From the NCBI GenBank assembly GCA_019095985.1, contig CM032668.1:16971000-17034999 (forward strand): DNA of 64,000 nt, written 5' to 3'. The notes under the pieces were generated by a model. That model made no database searches and was not told the DNA's origin. It saw nothing but the letters and a program-made list of their open reading frames with translations. Both the position numbers and the translations under genes were made by a program. Below are positions 48,052 through 62,098 of this stretch, piece by piece (the first letter of the stretch is position 1; every line of letters begins with the position of its first letter). The DNA is from Streblospio benedicti. Lineage: Eukaryota > Annelida > Polychaeta > Spionida > Spionidae.

Positions 48052-48336
48052 CTAGGATTCCGATGCACTTTTCATCAGACGCTTAGATAATGAACTTTGG
48101 CCCTGATTAGCTGATTGTGATGGACGTTTCTCCAAAACATGTAAAACTACAGGACTCATGTGTAAAAGCGTGTGATTACGGAAATGGGGTAAGTGATTAA
48201 AAACTGGTCTCATGTTGAGTAGCCATTTAGAATTGCCTGGACAGTTATCAGATAATTTTTCTGGTGTATGCTGAGCAAAACTCACGACCTGGTCATACCA
48301 AACGACCATGATCTTTTGAGGATTTTGTGTGGTCAT
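48052..48336 (-). CDS. Unrecognised 94-residue frame
   Basis: It starts MTTQNPQKIMVVWYDQVVSF and ends SSLSKRLMKSASES. Composition looks protein-like (few low-complexity stretches), but no family, splice signal or second copy supports it. The flank at 48013-48060 recurs at 55679-55730, so it may lie inside a repeat. Confidence 0.25.
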   Translation of the reverse strand: MTTQNPQKIMVVWYDQVVSFAQHTPEKLSDNCPGNSKWLLNMRPVFNHLPHFRNHTLLHMSPVVLHVLEKRPSQSANQGQSSLSKRLMKSASES

Positions 48337-48909
48337 ATTATGTTACATTGCATTGTGTTGCAATGAGTGAATAAGGAAAAAGCAACCAATGGCACAAGAC
48401 ATGAAAACTTTTCAACTTTATGACTTGTTATTTGGGCCTCGTCAGTGTTGTGGGTGGGCAACATATGTATAATCGCAATGGCCATACTTTTACGAAGGAG
48501 ACACAAAGTGGGATTTTCAGGTAAGATTTTGCTTATATGTATGTATTAGTTGTATTTGTTATTGAGTGCTGTTTTCATGTTTTCTTTCGTGAGTGCATTT
48601 GTGTGTCGACTTTGACAATTTATTGTAATGAAGCATAATTCCTAGTCTGTAGAAAATGCAGCAAACAATGTATAGTCACCATGCAGTGTAGTGTAAATGA
48701 ATCAAAGTGAGATGGCAATTAATAGGCTATTCATGGTGATAGTCTTGGATAGCCGTAGAGCTGTGCAATTGTAGTCTACGCATGGTAAGTTCATTTACCT
48801 GTTTTTCTTCATTATAAATTCTGGAATCAGAAAAACAACGGTAGCAACCACCTAGCACTAAATGAAAGTCATATACACTGTATATACCAACATCTTCCAA
48901 CAAAATCGG

Positions 48910-51110
48910 TTTTATTAGATAAACCTTTTTTAACAAGACGGAATATGAACTACTTTGTCAAAGATAAGAATTATTGACCCTGAAAAAATTACCGGGTCAC
49001 TTAATATGAATAAAACATTTCTAAATGCCCACACATAGCAATACCGCCTTGGTCTAGTTCGGAGCAGGGCAGCGTAGTACTGTTGCTGTGACAGATGGTA
49101 AGTAGTGGTGATGTGCTGCAAGAGCCAGGATACAAAGTAAGTGGTGATGTGTTTCAAAGGTAGTGTGGACCATAGCATCAATTTCATGTATAGTCCCACG
49201 GTCAATTCTACCACGCATAAAAGGTAGAAAACATTCATACAGTCATAATATACATAACAACACTGTCCTATCCTTGGCCAGAATGCAATGTAGTTCCTGG
49301 ATCCAACAGTCATGGATACTATTCTAAACGAAAACAACTACAGGGAGGCAAAAAGACTATCTAAATGCATTGTAACAAATGCTGTCTGCGACTGCATAGA
49401 AATTGAATTGAGAATTATGCCTGGTCAGGAGATACAACATAGACTTCAATAACAAAGACTAGAATGATTCATTAAATGGACAGCAATGAGCAACAGCTGG
49501 TAAACGTGGTGCTAAATAAATTCATTTGACCAGAATTGAAAAAAGATCAGGAGAAAGGGTAATATGTTTAGTGAATCATGTCAGGAAAACATGACTTACT
49601 TTTATGAAGGAGACCCGAAAGCTTTTTGTGGTGAGAACTTTGTAGACTTGATGGACAGTACTACACCATATGGTGTAAGGATGTGTGAAAGGCAAAGTAT
49701 GTGTAAAAACATGAAAGTTGTTAACCCATAGATAAAAATAACCTGGATGCATTTGATGTATACGAGAACTGATCAAATGCTGATCAATAAGTGTGCCAAT
49801 GACCTGGTGTAAATTGTAAAGTCATGAGAGCCATACTGGGATCAGGACTATAAACCACCACATTTACATTCACATTAGTTTTTAGTATGCTGCTTCTTCC
49901 CATCACAACGACATAATCCATAATACATGCGTAGGTTGGTGTTTAGATTAAAATGTAGTAAACTGAAATAAGAGTCCTTCACCAAATTTGGCAAGAGCTG
50001 CAAATATGATTAAATTGTATGAAGTAAACGGGAAAGATGATGTTTGCTCCGGGGACAGTACTAATGTGTTGTGTGAGGATGAACCAAAGGCGATATACGT
50101 GTAGAAATAGGAACATTTCGACTTGCGTGGTATGCGTAATATTCTGCTTTCTCCCCATCAGACGGCAACATGCCACAAAAGAATGCAATTGCAAAGAGGT
50201 TGGTACGTCAAAGAAAATATCATAATTTGAAGTCAAACGAGTAGAAAATCATCAATATTATGTGGATTGCTTTACAATTGATGGCCATTTTTGTGGTTTC
50301 TTCCTCACTGCAATGAGTCCAAGGAAGCCAAGAGGATAATAAATGTATTGTAGCAACTGCTGCTTGGAAGCGTGCATCAATGGAAATGATGATGATGCCT
50401 GATACATTCAATGAACTAATACAGAATGTCGCAGACTCTGCACAGTCGCTGTGGATTAAGTTCTTGTCTCAGTCTCAGCCATTTGTAATTATGATATAGT
50501 TGCTCAAATTATACAAGTGGTTAAGTATTTAGGAAGATTTTCAAAAGATATTTTGCTGAGGGGTTAGGCGAGACCTCTTTGAGAAAGGGTAAGTGGTGAT
50601 GTGTTTCAAAGGTAGTGTGGACCATGGCGTCAATTTCATGTAGAGTCTCATTGTCAATTTTCCTGTCTTTTAAAACAATACAGACATTTTTTATCACACC
50701 AGCAAGAGCTCTTGCTGCTCCATTCCAAAGCATATTGGCATTTGTAGTAAAGTCGACGTGCAAGGTGCATCCTAAATATATTTATTGAGTTACTGTATTC
50801 AGCATCTTATCTCCAATGTAAATTATTACTTGATTTTCAGAGCTCTGTTTTCGGAAGTGGATTCCTTGACCTTTGTTTTCATTGATTAGAAGATGCCATT
50901 TATTGCACCAGTTATACACATGGTCTAGCAGAGTCTGCTATTCTGTTTCTTTTTCAGTCATAATGTCTATGTCATCAGCATATAGAAGTATGTTTACTTC
51001 GTCTGTATTACATATAATACTTGTAATTGTTGCTGATACAAATAGGAGTGCACCTTTTACGCAAAGCCCAAGTAATCAAAGTCTGTTTGTCAAATGATCC
51101 TAGATGCCAA
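48910..51110 (-). mobile_element. LINE-containing repeat block, copy A, with RT motif
   Basis: Reading the minus strand, NILLYADDIDIMTEKETE (YADD at 50982-50971) is followed by LLDHVYNWCNKWHLLINENK, IHFRKQSSENQ, YLGCTLHVDFTTNANML and RALAGVI. This is the palm-to-thumb order of a non-LTR reverse transcriptase. The frame is broken by stops and shifts, and the N-terminal domains are missing. The block is repeated at 58143-61090, where the YADD part is truncated. Confidence 0.75.
49760..49868 (+). mobile_element. 5'-truncated SINE insertion (tail only)
   Basis: The tail of the SINE at 13117-13470 (CCAATGACCTGGTGTAAAT to CCACATTTACATTCACAT) interrupts the LINE block. The paralogous position near 59272 reads through without it, which gives the empty site. 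Confidence 0.7.
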
Positions 51111-52080
51111 TTTTCATACAACAGCAACAACAATGACCAACCATGGATATGATAGATCTTAATCTTTAGACTCTGAGACCAAAATAAAACAGACCCATGA
51201 CACGAGTATGATTATAAACCGTGGTAAGAAGCATTCTTATTCATATGCAGGTTGGTTGTGTAAAAAGATACAGTAGAACCTCTCTATTAGGACCACCATT
51301 GGGGCCAGGTGTTCTCTATACATAAGTTCATTCTGGTAGTATTTCAACAACACTGCCGGATTTCATCTAAATTAAATATTGTTTCATCTCTGTTATATGA
51401 GACAAAAATCATATTAATAGGCCCACATGACAAGTTTGACTATAGAGGAAAAATCCGCAGGCTTTATTGTCTGCAGCCGGCTGCAAAAAAAATTAACCCA
51501 AAAAACATTTCGTTAGCTGACTAAAAACAACACAAACGTTCAATCTTCATTACATTAAAAACAACGCCTCGCCAGGATAGCTAATGCATCAGATAAATAA
51601 TCATTTTTCTCTGAGACCAGCAAAACATATCTGTGTGAGGAGATTGTTTAAAATCTGTGGTATGATGTGTACATGGCTAATGGGATTGAGTAACTCCTAA
51701 GCAGGCTAAGCTTGATATTGTTGTGGTATTCTGGTAAGATGGTATCATCTTGGTAAATTATCAACTGGCTTCTGCAGAACTGGTGAATGTGCTGGAGTCA
51801 AAGCAGTTTTCCTTTATCTTTCTTTTATGTAATACATGTACATGTACGTACCATATAGTTTAGCAGAACATGACTATTCACCAAACCAAATTATAAGGCT
51901 GTGATCGACTTTGAAAAAGACAACCCTCATGATGGTAGTACAATCATTGCCACAAATCATCATCAATTTCACTTTTCACACATAAATTCACGAGATAAAA
52001 TGACAGGGTCCAATAATTTAATTAATATTTAATTTACAAAGGGAGCATGTGGTGGATGACAACAAAGAGAGCCTCTTAGT
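51111..52080. other. Repeat-derived sequence without genes
   Basis: It contains a copy of the GACCACC dispersed motif (51273-51330) and a stretch related to 46440-46560. Nothing coding was seen. Confidence 0.35.
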
Positions 52081-52582
52081 TTGCTGTTATTGTTGCTGTT
52101 CCTTCTGCTCCTGCTGCTCCTGCTGCTGCTGCTGCTGCTGCTACTCTTGCTGCTCCTGCTGTTCTTAATTTATAGCTTGCAGAACCATCAACGTATACAT
52201 ACGGCAAAGTGTTTACAACCCTCAATCTGTTTTAGCTACAATGTAATATTCAGACACAGCACTAGCAAACCATATGGTGCAACATGCAAATGCAAAGCAG
52301 TATTGAAATTTTGTGACTTCGGTCTGGGAAGTTAAGGAAAGAGAAAAATAAGCAATGAAATACGAAGTGTTCTAGACCCAAAAGATCCTCAATCTGATTT
52401 ATGGTCTTTTCCACCGAAGGACCTGTAATTTGGGGTCTCTCCATTGTTCAACTAAATGTGCATTATCAGCAAACAACATTAGAGACAATAAACACAAATA
52501 CGTAGACTGTAAATTGGTCCAACAATTGAGATCATTGACTTATGCACTAATGCGAGATACTGTCGCTGGTTATTGCTACATT
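52080..52582. repeat. Triplet-bearing repeat family, copy B
   Basis: A CTG/CTC microsatellite (52085-52165) is followed by the shared tail (TTTTAGCTACAATGTAATATTCAGACACAGC) and the CACCGAAGGACCTGTAATTTGGGG segment. A LINE insertion at 52583-53080 separates it from its continuation at 53080-53290. Confidence 0.75.
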
Positions 52583-53080
52583 TTGATTTGATTTTTGATT
52601 TGATTTATTTCGTTTATCACAGGCATATTAATTCAAAAGTAAATAAAAGATTACAAATAAGTAAAAATATATAAATAGAATTAAAATTGAATAGAGATAT
52701 ACAAATATAATAAAAAAAGAACCATGTGACAAACAAGGAGCACTAAAAAGATATCCATTTAAAATGGAGAGTCTTATTTCCATAGTGGACCTCGGTGAAA
52801 ACATGGAAAAACAACTGACTAGAATTGGTGCCATAGAACATAATAATTACATTACTAATGATTAACCTTTTAACAACTATATTCTTATTACTCTTTTATA
52901 AAATGGTCCATATAATATTTCTTACATTTTGATTTAAAAGACACCAAACAGTTTGACTTTCATATTGGTAGAGGCAGACTATTCCAATATTTAATGCTAC
53001 AATATTTAAATGTTTTCTGTCCATGGGACTTAACTTTTGGTACAATGTACGACAACTCTTTCTTCCTAGTATTGTATGAA
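52583..53080 (-). mobile_element. LINE 3' end with an AAATC-type tail
   Basis: On the minus strand the frame reads RKKELSYIVPKVKSHGQKTF, CSIKYWNSLPLPI, FKSKCKKYYMDHFI. The VP..K...G...F...YWNSLP...FK..K sequence is the usual C-terminal end of many non-LTR retrotransposon ORF2 proteins. One in-frame stop follows WNSLPLPI. The 3' end has short AAATC-like repeats at 52583-52610. Copies A and C of the host repeat show the site without it. Confidence 0.75.
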
Positions 53081-53960
<880 letters not shown>

Positions 53961-55678
53961 GCCTTTCTTGTACATGTACAATATATGGCCCCTTATATGA
54001 TCAAGATCAGGGTAGCATGGTACATTGTCACTAAACCACCGGTGATCTAGTTAAAAAGATGACAGCTTATTACTTAGTTCTGTTAACGTGATAAGTTAAT
54101 GTCTGGGGTGATGATGTTAGGATGGTTGCCACAAATAAATATCATTATCAATGCCATAGTTCATTATCAGACGACCACGTAGACATGAAAAGAAAGTAAG
54201 CCAGCTATCCTAACACTATGAAGACAGACGTGATTTAATCTACACAGGAGCTGCTGGTCATGACAATATTTATGGTTTGGTGCGTCTTTAAAGGAAGAGA
54301 CAATAGGCTGAGGTGCTCACTGCCGGAGAAAGCCCGCCACAGAGGCCAGTTAAGGTAAGTAACAGTCTTTACTACACATTTATATTGCTAATGTGATCAT
54401 TGAGCACAAGATAAAAAAAGGGCCATTTTCTAGTGTGGTAAGGATGGTTTGCTTCCACCGGGCTTTGGCCTACGTATAGTAGACTACTAAATCAATCAAT
54501 CATCATGCTTTGTTTTATTTTTTATTAATCCAGTTTTTATATAATTAGATTAATTAGTAAGCCGTTTAGATATGCAAATAGACACCATGACGTCACATTT
54601 GAACTCATGACCTATTGCTCATTAAAATGCAACAATTAACATGCGCGCATGCGCATGGCTGCTACCGGCAAAAACACTTTGAAGATGATCAGTTTTTGTT
54701 AAATAACACGTTAATTCTAAAGCTAGAAACAGATGGTATACACCAATGGAATCCTTGTTGAAATCTTCTTCCGATACGTATATTGATGCGGCAGTTCGAC
54801 CGAACAATAGCATTTATTTTATCATCTCTCACATGACTTTTGTTTGTCCATCTTTCTGTCTATCTTTACGTGTCTTTACAAACGGTCTCGCATGTAGTCA
54901 CTTTGGCTGTAGTAACAAGATTTACCAGTCTTTTGCATGTATTTTCAGTCGATATCGACCTCCAGAACTGCCTTGTAAAATATGTTGTATAAGGACTGTC
55001 TATACTGCTACGGATTCCGTATATGGACTAGTTTTGACCCACTTCAAATATGTTCATGAATATAGCACACCTGCTACTTCTAGGAAAAGCTATTGATTTT
55101 ATTAAACTACTAAGAAAAGCTCCAAAATCAATGAACATCAAAGAGAGCGCACAGAACAGGGTGCGTATCAGTCATACGGCCGACGTAACTGTAGTGCAGA
55201 AGTCCCACCATAGGCACGGTGCAGACATGTAAACAAAGGGGCGGAGCTTTGACGTCGTCATGGTGTATTTGCATACTTAATTAAGATGTTAATTATAAAG
55301 ATCCAGTGATTATTAAATTACTAGATTTAAGGATGCCAGAGCATTGTATAAAGACATTTGGTCGAGCCGTTTGAAAGTTATAGCGACACTTGTGTCAGTT
55401 ATAACATAAGACAATTTGGCTGGCCGTTCACGCCTGAGCGTAATCACAACGCATCCGGTCAAAAAGTCAAAGATGGCGGTAATTGCAGTCATTTTTCAAG
55501 ATAAATGGTCTGTATATTTTAACATATCATGTGTAGGTCGTGTTTTGATAGTGATAAAGAATGAGAAATATCTTCCCAACAATACTCAATTTATTTGGAT
55601 ATGCAGTTCACTGACACAAATTAGTTATGAGCCGGGATTCCATTCTGGTACCCGATTTGACTAGGAAAAGGACCTTTA
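53961..55678. other. No gene recognised
   Basis: 54300-54400 resembles 47520-47600 and extends the similarity between the two triplet-repeat neighbourhoods. Frames such as 54746-55096 show nothing familiar. Confidence 0.35.
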
Positions 55679-55989
55679 ATTAAAGACCACAAATTTATAA
55701 ATTAAAAGCAACAAAAACAACTAGGATTCTTACTTATTAAAAAAAACACGTTTATATAAGTGTTTTCCCGTTTATGTTTTATAACACACACCCATACGAC
55801 CGTTAATAGAAAATTTATGAAGTAGATCTCTAATAGTAGATTGGAAAGAAGACAAGTTATTTCACGCATCTAAAAAGAAGATGGTTGGCTGACTAAAATT
55901 CATGAGGAAAGTGGGTTCATTGACCTACTTAATAGAGTTTAAGGTATGGATTATAAGAGATAAATCCATTTGAACACCAAGCTGCCACA

Positions 55990-57610
55990 ATGGCAGATGT
56001 AAAATTTTCATTATCTCCAATGGGTGGTGAATTGAATCACCAGCAAGAGGAAAAAAAGAAAGAAGGTGGCTGGAAGCCAGAGACTGAAGGATTGCTGTAT
56101 GCAGTTCATGAAACGCCACCTTGGTTTACTTGCATATTACTTGGCCTACAGCATTATGTGTCTATGTTTTTTGCCACGTTGACGATTCCTTTAGTCTTAA
56201 GTGGTCTTATTTGTATGGCAGAAGACAATGTTGGTAAAACTGAAATCATCGGTACATTGTTTACTGACTCTGGAATCATTACATTGGTACAAAATATGTT
56301 TGGGTGCAGACTACCAATCGTACAGGCAGGCACATTTGCCCTGATTGTTCCAACCTTATCTTACTTCTCTTTACCTCAGTGGAAGTGCCCTACCAATATG
56401 ATACGGGAAGATCAGTTGCCAATTTACAATGATACTTTAACAACACCAAATACAAATGAAACATTTATCATAACTGGGAGTCCAGAACATAGAGAAATAT
56501 GGATGACTAGATTGAGAGAGGTACAGGGAGCAATTATGATTGCAGCAGTAGTAGAAATTGTTTTAGGTGCCAGTGGTTTATTTGGAATTTTGTTAAAATG
56601 TGTCGGTCCTCTTACAATCTGCCCAACAATCACTCTTCTTGGGCTGCAGATGTTCAAAAGTGAAGCTGAATATGGTGCAAAGCAATGGTGGATTTGTTTG
56701 TTTGTTATTGTTCTCATGATGGTTTTCTTCCAATTCCAGGATCGCATATACATTCCTGGCTACTCGTATAGTCGTAAAAATGGTTTCAAGAAAACTGTTG
56801 GGATTTCCAGTCTTCAAAGTGTTCCCCATCCTGCTGGCAATGTTTTCTGGCTGGCTGCTGAGTTACATCTTGACAGCGAGCAGCGTGTTTCCTGAAAACA
56901 GTTTTGAGTTGGGCTACTGGGCCCGTAGAGACACTTGCACCGATGTCATCACAGAGTCACCATGGATCAGATTTCCATACTCATCCCAATGGGGTATACC
57001 AACTGTAAGCATAGCAGCAGTGTTTGCCATCATGTCTGGTATCTTGGCCACTACCATTGAGAGTGTTGGCGACTACCATGCATGTGCAAAACTGGCAGAT
57101 GCCCACCACCACCACCATGCACTGTCAACAGAGGTATCTTGGTTGAGGGCATAGGCAGCTTATTGGATGGCTTGATGGGCGCAGGGAGGGAATGGCACTA
57201 CATCAACGTCAATTAATGTTGGAAATTTTACATTATGTAGATATGGGTTCTTCGAGAAACCTCTTCATCATAGGATTTACTATCTTTGCTGGATTGTCAC
57301 ATCCAGAGTGGATCAGGGAATGTAACTGTAGACAGTATCTTCCAAGTACTTCTCAGCACAGGCATGTTTGTTGGTGGAGTGTTGGGGTTTACTCTAGACA
57401 ATGCCATTAGATGAACATCAACAGAGCGTGGAATGGCGCATTTGGAAGAAACAAGAGCAGCATTGAAATCTGCTGATTCAGACCCAAAGTTGAGGACCAC
57501 GCTTCATAAAGCTTACGACTACCCTTTTGGAATGCGATATATTAGAAAATGGAATTGGACCTCCAAAGTGTCGTTTTGTCCTGCATTTAGGATCCATTTA
57601 CATGAAGATG
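55990..57610 (+). pseudogene. Intronless broken copy of an SLC23-type nucleobase/ascorbate transporter
   Basis: The first 270 codons are clean: an ATG after an A-rich leader, a charged N-terminus, LQHYVSMFFATLTIPLVLSG, GCRLPIVQAGTFALIVPTLS, WKCP, and CVGPLTICPTITLLGLQMF, all diagnostic of the family. The later signature ESVGDYHACAKLADA, LVEGIGSLLDGLMGAG and STGMFVGGVLGFTLDN follow in other frames, and the C-terminal YPFGMRYIRKWNW closes it. An extra G near 56801 and a missing C near 57103 shift the frame. A further shift lies near 57185, a stretch of several dozen codons is missing around 57220, and there is a TGA near 57411. All exons are fused, so it looks like a retrocopy of an intron-bearing gene elsewhere. 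No poly(A) tail or target duplication was found. Confidence 0.85.
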
Positions 57611-58142
57611 TTGATAATCACTTGCCTAATGGTACTCAACCAGGTCAAATGAAAGATACTCAGGAATGCTAACAGATTGTCTTATCCATCAATAGTTGTT
57701 TTTTGCTATTCATGTTGAGTTGAAGTTTTTTTAATTGAAAAACATTGCTATCATGATTTCCTCATGTCTGCTTTTATAGGCTAGCAGTTTTAGATTGATT
57801 TACGGAAGAGGGAAATTTAAATTCTAAAGGTAGTGTTAGAATGTAGAAACTATTGTGTATTAAATGTTTAAGGGGCAGTTTATTATTTATGGTGATGGGA
57901 GGGAGGGAGTGGAATCTTTTTAGACCGGTGTTATGAACATTCAAGTCCCCAGCCCCATAGATTTGAAAATTTAACACGATTTACATTAACAGTTTCGCCA
58001 AACAACTGTTGGCATCTTCAGAATGCTCTTCCCACGCAATGTCAGAGGTCAAATCTTCCGATCCTGACCGAGGATAGATTCATTCATTCGTGAGAGTTGC
58101 TGCCCCCCCCCCGTCTCTGTTCTTAACCTGCTTGTTTTTATT
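57611..58142. other. Sequence 3' of the transporter copy
   Basis: No poly(A) tract marks the retrocopy's end. A short C run lies near 58104. No gene was seen. Confidence 0.35.
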
Positions 58143-58700
58143 ACAGTTAGATAAATCTTTTTAACAAGATGGAATATGAACTACTTTGTCAAAGATAAGA
58201 ATTATTGACACTGAAAAGATTACCGGGTCACTTAATATGAATATAAAAATTTCTAAATGCCCACACGTAGCAATACCACCCTGCGGGTCTAGTTCGGAGA
58301 AGGGCAGCGTAGTACTCTTGCTGTGACAGATGGTAAGTAGTGGTGATGTGCTGCAAGAGCCAGGATACAACGTAAGTGGTGATGTGTTTCATAGATAATG
58401 TGGACCATAGCATTAATTTCATATATAGTCTGACGGTCAATTTTACCATGCATAAAAGGTACAAAACATTCATACAGTAATAATATACATAATGACACTG
58501 TCCTACCCTTGGTCAGAAAGCAATGTAGTTCCTGCATCCAACAGTTCTGGATACTATTCCAAACCAAAACAACTACAACGAGGCAAAAAGACTATCTAAA
58601 TACATTGTAACAAATGCTGTCTGTGAGTGCATAGAAATTGAATTGAGGATTATGCCTGGTCAGGAGATGCAACATAGACTTCAATAACAAAGACTAGAAT

Positions 58701-58983
58701 TCAATTCTACTCTCACTGTTCTGCCAAGCAAGCTCCTACCACTGTATTGACATAGCTGAAGAGAAATCTTCCATTTTACTATATCAAGTGGCCCTGACGG
58801 GACTCGAACTCACGACCCCAAGGTTGTGAGACCAGAATGATACCATCATCCCAAGCAGCGGGCTGTTAAAAGGTTACTCGGACGAACCGATGTCTCTGTA
58901 ACCCCCAGCCTACAGAGTAGAATTGAATTCACAAGCAAAACTTGGGAAAAAATGTATACAGTTATCCATATAAAGACTAGAAT
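58701..58983 (-). mobile_element. tRNA-like SINE or composite element with 12-bp target duplication
   Basis: The flanks AAAGACTAGAAT at 58689-58700 and 58972-58983 are identical, and the paralogous site near 49455 has one copy only. The minus strand of 58787-58862 has a tRNA-like part with a B-box word GAGTTCGAGTCCC. Inside the insertion, 17-bp inverted repeats (GAATTCAATTCTACTCT at 58697-58713 and its complement at 58914-58930) bracket the tRNA-like part. Target duplication of variable length favours LINE-driven insertion. Confidence 0.7.
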
Positions 58984-59651
58984 GATTCATTTAATGGACA
59001 CCAATGAGCAACAGCTTGTAAAAGTGGTGCTAAATAAATCCATTTGACCAGAATTAAAAAAAAATCAGGAGAAAGGGTAATATGTTTAGTGAATCATATC
59101 AGGAAAACATGACTTACTATTTATAAAGGAGACCCGAAAGCTTTTTTGTGGTGAGAACTTTGTAGACTTGATGGACATTACTACATCATATGGTGTAAAG
59201 ATGTGTGAAAGGCAAAGTATGTGTAAAAATATGAAAGGTGTTAACCCATAGATAAAAAACCTGGACGCATTTGATGTTTTTCGTATTCTGCTTCTTTCCA
59301 TCACAATGAAATAATCCATAATACATGCGCAGGTTGGTGTTTAAATTAAAATGTAGTAACTGGTAAACTGAAATAAGAGTCCTTCACCAAATTTGGCACG
59401 TGCTGCAAATATGATCAAATTGTATGAAGTAAACGCGAAAGCGTTTTGTAGAAAAGATGGTGTTTGCTCCAGGGACAGTACTAAAGTGTGGTGTGAGGAT
59501 GAACCAAAGGCGATATACATGTAGAAATAGGAACACCTCGACTTGCGTGGTATTCGTAATATTCTGTTTTATCCCCATTAGACGGCAATATGCCACAATA
59601 CATGCTACAAAAGCATGCAATTGCAAAGAGGTTGGTATGTCAAAGAAAATA

Positions 59652-60424
59652 TTGACACGCAGAGATCAAGCTGTGGCATAGACTGTTCTCAACACACTAG
59701 TTGGTGACATTCTAGCCTACTCAGTCTGCGCAGTGTAACCCACGGAGCTGTTATATAAACAGGAGCAGCTTGTGCTCGGGGAGAGAATTGGATTAAATGC
59801 TACAACCCAAGTTCTAGTCTCATGCCTACGTGTGACGTCTTTGGTGCAGATGTTAGGATTAAACACCGAAGTTTCATAACATTTCATTGTTCAGAAGCGC
59901 GCCTCTCTCCTTCATCATTTTGGATGAACGCTAAGTACACTTAGATCTTCAAAGTAGCGGATCGATGAAAGGGATTTAACTACGAGTTTTGACTTATTCA
60001 CAATCGAGAAACAAGCTATGTTTCTCGACCATTTTCGACATCCTTTCACCACCAAGAAGCCCAACTTTCCCTTCTCGCCATTTGGTTGTTTTTTGACATC
60101 TTACCACCACCAAGGAGCCAGTCTACATTCCCACAAAGTGATCGGTCTCATGAAAACTTCACAGAAATCACAAATCGTCATGCATCCTCTCTGCCCTGCC
60201 GCACATAAATTGCGCAGATTTCAACATAAATTACGTAAGTTAAATGTTTCATATCATCAGATAGTGAACGAGCTCTCTACACAGTTACAGTCGCAAATAG
60301 ATCAGACAATACCCACTAAACAGCTATCACGTTTGGTTACATGGAAGAAAACCTCAACCAAACACACGTCACTTGCGTTTGATGGCTCAATCTGTTCGAG
60401 TTACGACTAGCGAACACGTGATTT
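59652..60424 (+). mobile_element. Insertion with LTR-like features, probably a partial LTR retroelement fossil
   Basis: The paralogous site near 50220 lacks about 770 bases present here. Within it, 59684-59880 looks like a short LTR: it starts TGTTCTC, has TATATAAACAGG about 75 bases in, an ATTAAA-type signal, and ends CATAACA. The remainder contains a helix-forming frame around 60170-60350 that could be from a gag-like region. No second LTR was found, so it is a fragment. Identification is tentative. Confidence 0.4.
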
Positions 60425-61307
60425 GATTTGAAGTCAAACGTGTAGAAAATCATCAATATCATGTGGTTTGCTTTAAAATTGATGGCCATTTTTGTGTTTT
60501 TTTTCCTCACTCCAATGATTCCAAGGAAGCCAAGAGCATAATAAATGTATTGTAGCAACTGCTGCTTGGAAGCGAACATCAATGGAAATGATGATGATGC
60601 CTGATACATTCAGTGAACTATTGCAGTGTCGCGGACTCTGCGCAGTCGCTGTGGATTAAGTTCTTGTGTCAAGTTGGTCTCAGCCCTCAAATTATACAAG
60701 CGGTTAAGCTCTTTGTTCATAAAAGCGGACCTCTTTGAGAACGGGTAAGTGGTGATGTGTTTCAAAAGTAGTGTGGAGCATGGCATCAATTTCATGTAAA
60801 GTCTCATCGTCGATTTTCCTGTCCGTTAAAATTTCTTCTAATACAAACAATACAGACATTTGTTTATCACACCAACAAGAGCTCTTACTGCTCCATTCCT
60901 AAGCATATTGGCATTTGTAATAAAGTCGACGTGCAAGGTGCATCCTAAATATATTTATTGAGTTACTGTATTCAGCATCTTATCTCCAATGAAAATTATT
61001 ATTTGATTTTTCAGATCTCTGTTTTCGGAAGTGGATTACCTGACTTGTTTTCATTGATTAGAAGACGCCATTTATTGCACCAATTGATCGATTGACTCAT
61101 CGTTGTCCAATGAATGTCTTGTCTCTTGAGCCTATGTAATTGGTAGAGGGAACAAATACTTGCACACGTTGTGATTTAGTAGTGATAGGTTGTGCATGCC
61201 CATCAACACTCTCTATTCCTATTAATCAGCTCTTGGTACAGGTACGGAAACCGAAACATGCACCCACTGATTAAAGGTGCAGCAGCAGGCCAGCACCCTC
61301 GTACGTA

Positions 61308-62098
61308 GTTGATTGTATCACAGTGATCTGTGTGGTCATCTTGTGGTATGATATTGAAATTGTTAAATACATGAGCAGGCAAATAACTTATCAGTTCCAA
61401 CACACAAACTCTGTTTTGAAGAGGTAAGTTTTCAATGATGTTTCGAATGATACAGCAGATTTCTTTATTTCTTTATGAAGTGGCAATCTATTCCAGTCCA
61501 TGGGTGCCCAAACACAAGAACCTCTTTTCTTTTGTTTGACATGCATGTAGTTCCACTTTGGAGTTCCATTATTTTTGGGTCATATGCTGAAAATATGACT
61601 TACTTTTATGATGGAGATGTGAAAGTGTTTGTGGTAAGAATGTTGTAGGCAAAGTACATGTAAAACAGGAAGGATGGTAACCCATAGATCAAAGAACTGG
61701 ATTGATCTGGTGTTTTTGATATTCTGCTTTCTGTAATATGCCATGCTACATGTTAAATTACGTGCAATTGCAAAGAATTTAGTATTTCATATAGAGTATA
61801 CATTGCCAAATGAAATGAAACAAGACACCTTAATATTTAGAATTAGATAATTGAAAAAATCATCACTAGTGAGTCACAAGTGAGTTATGGCAAATATTAG
61901 GACACTGTCTACATTCGGCAAACAGTGGGTAAGTAAACAATCTGTAAACACACGACAGAAATTGCCATAATCAGTCCACTTGATACATTCTACTTTGATG
62001 TTCTCATTACTAAAATGACCACAAGATTGAAACATACTATTCAATGAGAATGTTGATATAGATTTGGGAGTGTGCATCAAATGAATTGATGATGATGC
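61308..62098 (-). mobile_element. LINE 3' region, tandem copy 1
   Basis: It pairs with 62507-63247 at about 90%. On the minus strand a C-terminal ORF2 signature appears (CVWAPMDWNRLPLHKEIKKS, then FETSLKTYLFKTEF). The frame beyond it is broken. Confidence 0.6.

Larger units (their letters stand above)
58143..61090 (-). mobile_element. LINE-containing repeat block, copy B
   Basis: It is collinear with 48910-50915, apart from insertions at 58701-58983 and about 59652-60424 that copy A lacks and a SINE tail that copy A has and this copy lacks. The reverse-transcriptase region here ends before the YADD motif. Confidence 0.75.
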
